DNA of 7,830 nucleotides from G021776435 sp046756245 (lineage in GTDB: Bacteria; Pseudomonadota; Alphaproteobacteria; Caulobacterales; Parvularculaceae). A program made the position numbers and the translations under genes. Below, piece after piece: positions 1-5,196 of the stretch; within the stretch, counting starts at the first letter, position 1, and each line of letters starts with the position of its first letter. The notes beneath the pieces were generated by a model. The model was not told the origin of the DNA, did not search any database, and saw nothing but the letters and a program-made list of their open reading frames with translations. The stretch covers positions 1 through 7,830 of the forward strand of contig JBHHVZ010000118.1 of the NCBI GenBank assembly GCA_046756245.1. Direction: 5' to 3'.

Positions 1-237
1 TTGTGAGAATCCTGTTCGCAAGTTACGCCAAATAATCCATATGCGATTCCCCTGCGCCATATAGGAGGTGACGAAATCCGGCGCACCCGCTGTGGCAAGC
101 GGAGGCAGCCAGGCGACGCCGCTGGTTGCGGAAACGATTGCAGCGCAGAGCGGCGCCGCAGCCAATATATTCAGACTACGGATCGTTAGATATATAAGCA
201 GGCCAAGGCCCGTCGCCAATCCGATAGTGCTGATCAT
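1..237 (-). CDS. N-terminal part of a probable GntP-family permease (runs off the left edge)
   Basis: An open minus-strand frame of 79 codons starts at ATG (235-237) and stays open to the window edge. A strong AGGAGG site lies at 244-249, six bases before the ATG. Residues 3-19 and 22-40 are hydrophobic and would form two membrane helices. The stretch that follows, with LPPLATAGAPDFVTSYM at residues 44-60, resembles the start of GntP-type inner-membrane permeases (gluconate and related organic-acid symporters). The family assignment rests on remembered family patterns, not on an alignment. After M60 the reading becomes polar (QGNRIWIIWRNLRTGFSQ), where the family normally continues into a third helix, so the gene may be frameshifted or shortened here. 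It is transcribed away from the receptor gene at 445 and shares its upstream region. Substrate unknown. Confidence 0.5.
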   Translation of the reverse strand, partial: MISTIGLATGLGLLIYLTIRSLNILAAAPLCAAIVSATSGVAWLPPLATAGAPDFVTSYMAQGNRIWIIWRNLRTGFSQ

Positions 238-444
238 GTAAACCCTCCTCATACGCGGAATTCGGCCCGGCGCATGCGCAATTTTCGGCGTTGAAAGCGT
301 CTAGGCAACTAAGACCAAGGTCCTAGGCCAGTCCGTTCGGCGTTCGTGTTAATTATTTCATATTGAGTATCGAGCCTGAAAGCGAGCGTGAAGCAAACTC
401 GCGCGGTTCATTCGTGATTTGGCCAACGAACGGGAGGGATTAGA
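238..444. promoter_or_regulatory. Divergent control region between permease and TonB receptor
   Basis: This 207-base gap must hold the promoters of both outward-facing genes. The minus-strand gene has its ribosome site at 244-249. The plus-strand gene has GGGAGG at 432-437. Small symmetric elements are visible: GCGCATGCGC (270-279), GACC-AA-GGTC (313-322), and CTAGGC repeated directly at 301-306 and 323-328, 22 bases apart. TGAAAGCG, which matches a typical LacI-family operator half-site, occurs at 292-299 and 377-384, 85 bases apart, but neither has a matching second half. I could not pick out a convincing -35/-10 pair in either direction. No gene is seen inside. Confidence 0.4.
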
Positions 445-2808
445 ATGATGAAACAGGGATTTTTGTCGATCCGGGGCATGCTGGGTTCGGTCTCCAGCCT
501 GGCGATCGCTGCAACGGCGTTGTCGGCGGCGCCGGCTGTCGCCCAGACCGAAGAAGAGGCGAGTGACGATGTGATCATCGTATCGGCCCGCCGGCGCGAT
601 GAATCGCTCCAGGACGTGCCGATCGCGGTCACGGCGGTGAGCGGCGAACAGCTTGAAAAGGTGGGCGCGCAAGACATCACCTATCTCACCCAGTCGGTGC
701 CGAACACGACGCTGAAAGTTTCGCGGGGGACCAATGCGACGCTTGCCGCCTTCATCCGCGGTGTCGGCCAGCAAGACCCTGTCGCCGGTTTCGAATCGGG
801 CGTCGGCATCTATGTGGATGACGTTTATCTCAACCGGCCGCAGGGCACCGTGCTTGATATTTACGATGTCGAGCGGATCGAAGTGTTGCGCGGGCCGCAG
901 GGCACGCTTTACGGCCGCAACACGGTCGGCGGCGCGTTAAAATATGTGACGAGGCGTCTCGGCCACGAACCGTCTTTGAAATTGCGCGCCTCCGGCGGCA
1001 CCTTTGGTCAGCGTGAAGTCGTCGCCACCGGCGCGCTTCCGCTTAGCGATATTTTCTCGGTCGGCGGCACTGTCGCTTATCTGGCGCGTGAAGGTTACGG
1101 TAAAAATCTGAATACCGGTCAGGAGCATTACGACAAGGACGTGCTCGCCTTCCGCGCAAGCGCCGAGCTTGACACCGGCAATCTCTTCGTGCGGCTGAGC
1201 GGTGATTATCTTGACGATGACTCAAACCCGAAATCCGGCCATCGCCTGATCCCGGGGCTGCTTACCGGTGCGCCGGTGCTTGATGATGTGTTTGACACGC
1301 GCGCCGGCATTTCTGGCAGGAACGAAGCCGAAGCCTATGGCGGGGCGCTCAACGTTGAGTTGAAACTTAACGATCAGTGGACGATCAAGAACATCGCCGC
1401 TTATCGGGCAGACGACAATATTCAGCAGATCGACTTCGACAGTCTTCCATCTGCCGATGTCGATGTTCCGGTCATCTATGAGAACGAACAGTTCACGGAA
1501 GAATTTCAGGTTCTTTATGAAGGCGACGCCATCGCCGGAGTCGCCGGAGTCTATTACATCGACGCCAACGCAAAAGACACATTTGACGTGGTGCTTGACG
1601 TTGTAGGCACAGCGATTGGTCTGCCGGGACTTAATGCGAACACGACGGGCGATGTTGACACCAGCTCTTGGTCGGTGTTCGGCGATGTCACGTTCGATCT
1701 TGAAGCGCTTTTCGGATTGCCTGGCGTCGAGCTCGCCGTCGGCGGCCGGTACACGAGCAACAAGCGAACGTCACGCGTGCTTCGCCAGACCTTTATCGGC
1801 GGCAACACGCCGATATTTGGCGGATCGCCAACGTTGATCGCCACAACGTCGGATTTCACCGGGTCGAAGCGGTTTACCGACTTCAATCCACGCGTATCGC
1901 TTTCCTGGAGCCCCAATAACGAGCACAATTTCTATGTCTCCTATTCGCAAGGCTTCAAGGGCGGCAGCTTCGATCCGCGTGGACAGTCGAGCGCCGTAAA
2001 CGTCGACTTTGACGGCGACGGCGATGTCGACGACGCTGACATCTTCGAATTCTTCCTCTTTGAGCCTGAAGAGGTGGATACGATTGAAGCGGGTTGGAAA
2101 TCGACGCTTGCCGGCGGGCGCATCACTTCGAATATGGCGTTCTTCTACAGCGATTATACGAATGTGCAGATCCCGGGCTCGCAAGGCGGCGCCGATCCGC
2201 TGACCGGCGCGCCGACTTTTATCGGCGTAACGACCAACGCTGGCGGCGCCGAATTCTTCGGCATCGAATGGGAAGGAACCGCGCTTATCGCCGAAGACAT
2301 TTTCGGATCTGGCGACAGCTTCTCGGCGGCCTGGGGCGGCGGCTGGATCGACGCCGATTACACCGAGTTTCTTGTCGGCACGGTTGATGTCTCCGATGAT
2401 CGTGTCGTTCAAAACACACCCGAATTCTCGGGCGCGTTGACGACAACCTACAGCCATCCGATGGACCTGCTCGGGCGAAATGGCGAAACGTCGTTTATCA
2501 CGACTGTGTCCTACAAATCGCGCACGCACCAGTTCGAAGTGCCGAACGAGTTTCTCGATCAGGGCGGATACGGCCTTTTCGATGCAAGCCTGGTCTGGAC
2601 CTCCGATGACGGACGGCTGCAGATGGCCATGCACGGCAAGAACCTGCTCGACCGGGAATACCGTGTCGCCGGTTATAACTTCCTCGCGCAAAACCAGGAC
2701 GGCAGCTTTGTTCAGCCAATAACGCCGACGCTCGGCCTCGAAGGCATTCAGGCGGCGTTCTTCGGGCCGCCGCGCACCGTGACGGGCACCGTCTCGGTTC
2801 AGTTCTAG
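445..2808 (+). CDS. TonB-dependent outer-membrane receptor
   Basis: This 787-residue protein is a ligand-gated outer-membrane transporter driven by TonB-ExbBD; family members carry siderophores, cobalamin, sugars or other large solutes. A signal peptide (residues 1-33, cleavage after AVA-33) is followed by a TonB-box-like segment, DVIIVSA (42-48). The plug domain spans about 55-170, with FIRGVG (103-108), GIYVDDVY (121-128) and LRGPQGTLYGRN (148-159). The rest is a 22-strand-type barrel ending in GTVSVQF with terminal Phe787, as expected for BAM-dependent insertion. The length is normal for the family. Residues 521-532 form an EF-hand-like loop with Asp at 521, 523, 525, 527 and 532, followed by an acidic FEPEEVDT segment, probably in an extracellular loop. 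GGGAGG at 432-437 supports the ATG at 445; a second ATG follows at 448. The divergent neighbour is a probable permease. Substrate not determinable; no FecA-type signalling extension is present. Confidence 0.95.
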   Translation: MMKQGFLSIRGMLGSVSSLAIAATALSAAPAVAQTEEEASDDVIIVSARRRDESLQDVPIAVTAVSGEQLEKVGAQDITYLTQSVPNTTLKVSRGTNATLAAFIRGVGQQDPVAGFESGVGIYVDDVYLNRPQGTVLDIYDVERIEVLRGPQGTLYGRNTVGGALKYVTRRLGHEPSLKLRASGGTFGQREVVATGALPLSDIFSVGGTVAYLAREGYGKNLNTGQEHYDKDVLAFRASAELDTGNLFVRLSGDYLDDDSNPKSGHRLIPGLLTGAPVLDDVFDTRAGISGRNEAEAYGGALNVELKLNDQWTIKNIAAYRADDNIQQIDFDSLPSADVDVPVIYENEQFTEEFQVLYEGDAIAGVAGVYYIDANAKDTFDVVLDVVGTAIGLPGLNANTTGDVDTSSWSVFGDVTFDLEALFGLPGVELAVGGRYTSNKRTSRVLRQTFIGGNTPIFGGSPTLIATTSDFTGSKRFTDFNPRVSLSWSPNNEHNFYVSYSQGFKGGSFDPRGQSSAVNVDFDGDGDVDDADIFEFFLFEPEEVDTIEAGWKSTLAGGRITSNMAFFYSDYTNVQIPGSQGGADPLTGAPTFIGVTTNAGGAEFFGIEWEGTALIAEDIFGSGDSFSAAWGGGWIDADYTEFLVGTVDVSDDRVVQNTPEFSGALTTTYSHPMDLLGRNGETSFITTVSYKSRTHQFEVPNEFLDQGGYGLFDASLVWTSDDGRLQMAMHGKNLLDREYRVAGYNFLAQNQDGSFVQPITPTLGLEGIQAAFFGPPRTVTGTVSVQF

Positions 2809-2847
2809 AGCCTCAGGCGTTCCTTCGGTATCGCCCACGGCTCTAGA
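2804..2847 (+). repeat. Hairpin overlapping the receptor stop codon
   Basis: TCTAGAGCC (2804-2812) and GGCTCTAGA (2839-2847) are perfect inverted repeats of nine bases. Inside lies a second pair, GGCG (2816-2819) with CGCC (2832-2835), and a CC-TTC-GG tip. The receptor's TAG stop (2806-2808) sits inside the outer stem. It could end or stabilise the receptor transcript, but no T-run follows, so it is not a classical intrinsic terminator. Its right arm is shared with the next repeat. Confidence 0.6.
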
Positions 2848-2907
2848 TTCCTTAGCGGTCGCGCCGTTTTCGCGAAAAACCGCGTACACTTTTTCGCACG
2901 GCGCTCT
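2839..2907 (+). repeat. Bulged-hairpin intergenic repeat, copy A (diverged)
   Basis: This 69-base element aligns along its length with the element at 3076-3143. Both begin GGCTCTAGATTC and end in GCGCTC. It folds as GCGCCGT (2861-2867), a four-base bulge TTTC (2868-2871), GCGAAAAA (2872-2879), a ten-base loop, TTTTTCGC (2890-2897) and ACGGCGC (2898-2904): 15 pairs in all. The stem sequence differs from copy B, but pairing is kept. It is probably a non-autonomous intergenic repeat. Confidence 0.7.
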
Positions 2908-3043
2908 AACGCGGCGATTCCAACGCGTTACTGGCGTCGCCCAGGTCGGTATTTCCCTCCGCCCGGGCGGCGCCGTCTCAAGTTCCCGATGCAGGCGATC
3001 AAGTTCAGATTTCACGGCGCTGGCTTCTCTGGCGCTGGCGCCT
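2908..3043. other. Unassigned spacer between repeats A and B
   Basis: No supported gene is seen here. On the minus strand, from about 3043 to 2940, one frame reads as a helical, coiled-coil-like segment (residues such as VKSELDRLHRELETAPPG, GTG at 3013-3015). It has no convincing start signal, and further downstream it reads straight through repeat A and antisense to the receptor. It may be a fragment of a lost gene or chance. Confidence 0.3.
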
Positions 3044-3080
3044 GAGTCGTTTCACTTTTCATCGAATCACGAAACGGCTC
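3044..3080 (+). repeat. GTTTC/GAAAC hairpin repeat abutting copy B
   Basis: GAGTCGTTTC (3044-3053) pairs with GAAACGGCTC (3071-3080): ten pairs including one G-T, around a 17-base loop. The type resembles short palindromic intergenic repeats known from alphaproteobacteria. Its right arm runs into the GGCTCTAGATTC start of copy B. This is the same arrangement as the hairpin at 2804-2847 running into copy A, so hairpin plus bulged hairpin forms a composite unit present twice. Confidence 0.65.
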
Positions 3081-3143
3081 TAGATTCTTGTTTTGTCACG
3101 CATTTTTTCGCAAAACCGGTCCCCACTTTTGCGAATGCGCTCC
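3076..3143 (+). repeat. Bulged-hairpin intergenic repeat, copy B
   Basis: The element folds as CGCAT (3099-3103), a four-base TTTT bulge (3104-3107), TCGCAAAA (3108-3115), an eleven-base loop, TTTTGCGA (3127-3134) and ATGCG (3135-3139). It has the same architecture as copy A with a different stem sequence. Bases 3123-3142 are matched exactly, in inverted orientation, by 7809-7828 at the right end of the window. It lies upstream of the three-gene operon and may also separate that operon from receptor transcription. Confidence 0.75.
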
Positions 3144-3385
3144 TGGTCCTATGAAATCCGCGGCGACGGCGGAGGCGAGCCAGTTTCGGATCGCCGCGAG
3201 GATGCAAGCTTCGACACCGTCCATCTTCAACAAGAAACTGAATCACGGTTCGATCTCAAATGAAATCCCCTTTATGGGAATGCGAACTAAGGCGGGAGGA
3301 GTAAGAAGATTATTATAAAATTAATTTAAAGAAGGCATTATCCGCAACTTAAAGTTGAATCCGAGCGGTTTAAGTTGACGGATGT
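3144..3385 (+). promoter_or_regulatory. Leader and promoter region of the porin-kinase operon
   Basis: This is a non-coding stretch of 242 bases before the porin gene. The left part is GC-rich without recognisable elements. From about 3301 to 3331 it turns strikingly AT-rich (ATTATTATAAAATTAATTT), unlike the surrounding DNA, which suggests a promoter or UP-like segment. TATTAT at 3311-3316 could be a -10, but no matching -35 is seen. A palindrome and half-site follow at 3345-3378. A Shine-Dalgarno-like GGGAGGAG (3294-3301) is not followed by a usable start codon. Confidence 0.45.
3345..3378 (+). promoter_or_regulatory. Candidate operator: palindrome plus third half-site
   Basis: CAACTT-A-AAGTTG (3345-3357) is a perfect inverted repeat of six bases with a one-base centre. 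The half-site context TTAAAGTTGA (3349-3358) recurs as TTTAAGTTGA (3369-3378), nine of ten bases identical and exactly 20 bases on, about two helical turns. It lies 8-41 bases before the porin ATG, a suitable place for a repressor or response-regulator dimer acting on the operon. The binding protein is unknown. Confidence 0.4.
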
Positions 3386-4759
3386 ATGGTTGGCGTCGCG
3401 AAAAAAGTTGTTTTAATTGGCGCATTGGCGTCAGTGCTTGGAACAAATTGCGCGCAAGCAACAGACATCGATCCGATGGGGAAGTTGCGCGCGCTGAGCG
3501 ACACCGCAACGGAAGCGACGGACGGCCGCCTTTACATCAGCGGCTATATTAACGCCCACTATATGGATCATGACGGCGTCGCGCGGACGGTTGGCAAGAA
3601 CCTTAACCGTCCGCTTTGGCAAATTCGCGAAGCGTCGTTGTTTTTTGACGTTACGGCGACGGAATTCTTTACGCTGTCTGGTGAATTGGAACTTTCCTAT
3701 GACTTTAGCGATCGTGCTGCGAGCGGCCGCGAAGACCGGTTTGCGGGCCACCTTAACTATCTTTATGCGGATCTCAGCGTCACCGATCTGCTAGATGCTG
3801 ACACTGAGACTTACGGCTCGCTTCGCTTTCGCGGCGGCCGGTTCCTAGTTCCATTTCTGTCGTATAATGAAAACAAACCCAGTTTCCGCCAAACGCTGAT
3901 GAGCCAGCCTTTTACGGCGTGGCAGTTGTCGCCGGTCAACAATATTGCGATCGACTTTGAACGTTTCGGCTGGTCAGATTTCGGCGTCATGGTCGATTGG
4001 GAGCGCGCATTTGGATCGATCGGCGCGTTCGATCTGAAGATCGCTGTTATTAACGGATTAGAATCCGATGGGCCGGGGCTCGATGCCAACACCGTACGGC
4101 TCGATCCTCCGGGCATGATGAAGCCGACGATGACGCCGCGCGACGGGCTGTTCGCCAACCGCCGACATGGTTGGGGCTTTGATGGTGAAAACGACAATTT
4201 GGCGACCGTGTTCAAGGCGTCATACTCGCTTGCCGCACTGCCGGTTGATTTCGGCGTTTCCTGGTATCGCGGCAAATGGGATGCGGCCGGCGAACACGAC
4301 CTCAACATGTATGGCGCGCATTTCAATCTGCTTCAACGCAACTGGTCATTGAAAGGGGAATACGTCAAAGCCGATGTTGAGGAGACGCCGGGGCTGTTGA
4401 TTACGACAGCCCCGGGGCCTGCGGCGCTCAATACCACGACCGGCGATTTCAACATGCGCGCCTGGTATGTGGAGGCGAGCGGAGCGGTGCTGCGATATGG
4501 CGTCAATGATCAACGTTATGTTCGGCTTGTAACGCGGCTTGATGACGTCGACACCAACGACAAAATCGCCTTCACGCCATTCGACCGGTTTCGCGTAACG
4601 TCCGGTATGGAATGGGAGTTCCTTCCGCAAATACGCATGAGATATGAATGGCAACGAAGCTTCCTTGACGATTTCGGCAAGGCGCCCGGCCCGTTTGTCG
4701 CCGCCGGCGGTGAACGCGAAATCGATATGCACATGTTTTCGATCATTGCTTATTTCTAG
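3386..4759 (+). CDS. Outer-membrane porin-like beta-barrel protein
   Basis: This 457-residue secreted protein has a signal peptide with a hydrophobic core at 8-19 and probable cleavage after AQA-25. The mature part is rich in alternating hydrophobic/polar strands with aromatic girdles (YISGYINAHY, SLFFDVTATEFFTLSGELEL, GVMVDWERA). It ends in MFSIIAYF with terminal Phe457, the usual signal for barrel assembly. GGRFLVPF (150-157) and SDFGVMVDW (197-205) recall the GxFxxPF and xDxGVM patterns of OprO/OprP-type porins; that is a resemblance only. An in-frame TAA at 3371-3373 bounds the start, and ATG 3386 is the only start giving an intact signal peptide. It has no clear Shine-Dalgarno site. It is the first gene of a tight operon, 11 bases before the next gene, with a candidate operator immediately upstream. 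It could supply the kinase's ligand or itself act as sensor partner. Substrate unknown. Confidence 0.85.
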   Translation: MVGVAKKVVLIGALASVLGTNCAQATDIDPMGKLRALSDTATEATDGRLYISGYINAHYMDHDGVARTVGKNLNRPLWQIREASLFFDVTATEFFTLSGELELSYDFSDRAASGREDRFAGHLNYLYADLSVTDLLDADTETYGSLRFRGGRFLVPFLSYNENKPSFRQTLMSQPFTAWQLSPVNNIAIDFERFGWSDFGVMVDWERAFGSIGAFDLKIAVINGLESDGPGLDANTVRLDPPGMMKPTMTPRDGLFANRRHGWGFDGENDNLATVFKASYSLAALPVDFGVSWYRGKWDAAGEHDLNMYGAHFNLLQRNWSLKGEYVKADVEETPGLLITTAPGPAALNTTTGDFNMRAWYVEASGAVLRYGVNDQRYVRLVTRLDDVDTNDKIAFTPFDRFRVTSGMEWEFLPQIRMRYEWQRSFLDDFGKAPGPFVAAGGEREIDMHMFSIIAYF

Positions 4760-4770
4760 GTGGGAGAGGC

Positions 4771-5196
4771 GTGTTGGAGAAAAAGTCGAGATTGTTGAGA
4801 GTTCTGGTCGCCTTTCTGGCGACGGGATTGCTCGTGACGATCCCGGCGCCCTCCATCGCGGCTGACATTTATTTCGTTTATTCCGGAAAAGACAGAGAAC
4901 TGCTCAAACAGATAACCCGGCGAGTGCCCGCATCACTGTCCGTAAAATCGTACAACATAGACCTTCTCGCGCTCGCTGATTATTCCGGCAAACAGAAAGT
5001 AACCGCGAAACTGAAGCGGGCGGACTTCGTCGTCTTCGTCAATGACAGGGCGCGCAAGCCGTTTGAATCGTCATTCGACGAAGATCCAAACTCATTTATC
5101 GTCAACGAACCCGATAATATCGACGAATTGTTAAAGCGTCTCGCGAAGCTTCACTCTGCATTGAGAGTGGGGGCGGAAAAGGCGGTTCTCGAATGA
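4771..5196 (+). CDS. Small secreted alpha/beta protein, TIR-like or flavodoxin-like
   Basis: A protein of 141 residues whose function I do not recognise. Residues 1-31 form a signal peptide (LLRVLVAFLATGLLVTI core, cleavage near A30-A31), so the roughly 110-residue mature domain should be periplasmic. Predicted order is strand DIYFVYS (32-38), helix KDRELLKQITRRV (40-52), strand VKSYNID (58-64), helix 72-83, strand ADFVVFVND (84-92), strand SFIVNE (108-113), helix 116-131. YSGKDRELL and the strand after KRAD resemble TIR domains (YSxxDxxxxxxL, sDxVVxxLS), but there is no glutamate where the catalytic one belongs. A truncated ABC solute-binding-like fold is the alternative. GTG at 4771 has GGGAG (4762-4766) only four bases ahead; TTG at 4774 would have better spacing and loses one residue. 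The stop overlaps the kinase start as ATGA, so the two are probably translationally coupled and their products may interact. Confidence 0.8.
   Translation: MLEKKSRLLRVLVAFLATGLLVTIPAPSIAADIYFVYSGKDRELLKQITRRVPASLSVKSYNIDLLALADYSGKQKVTAKLKRADFVVFVNDRARKPFESSFDEDPNSFIVNEPDNIDELLKRLAKLHSALRVGAEKAVLE

Noticed and set aside
358..774. A 138-codon minus-strand frame over the receptor start
   Set aside because: It overlaps the receptor's signal peptide and plug. The composition is Arg-rich shadow coding with no motif.
1771..3015. A 414-codon minus-strand open frame antisense to the 3' half of the receptor and through repeat A
   Set aside because: It is Arg/Ala/Gly-rich with no recognisable motif, crosses the receptor's coding sequence and a repeat, and has no ribosome site. 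It is the usual antisense shadow of a GC-rich gene with codon bias.
2940..3043. Minus-strand coiled-coil-like segment between the repeats
   Set aside because: The residues look helical, but there is no start signal, no stop before repeat A and no recognised family. It is too short to call a gene or pseudogene.
2839..3143. CRISPR array
   Set aside because: There are only two diverged long hairpin copies with a 168-base interval between them. There is no regular short repeat/spacer pattern and no cas gene.
3294..3301. Strong Shine-Dalgarno-like GGGAGGAG upstream of the AT-rich patch
   Set aside because: No usable start codon follows at a suitable distance before stops, and it is 85 bases from the porin start. 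It is probably chance, or part of the leader.
3088..3318. A 76-codon plus-strand frame in the gap before the porin gene
   Set aside because: It begins inside repeat B and ends in the AT-rich leader. It has no Shine-Dalgarno site and no protein-like pattern.
3386..3460. Lipoprotein reading of the porin signal peptide (Cys22)
   Set aside because: The residues before Cys22 are G-T-N, which does not fit a lipobox; AQA-25 is a good signal peptidase I site.
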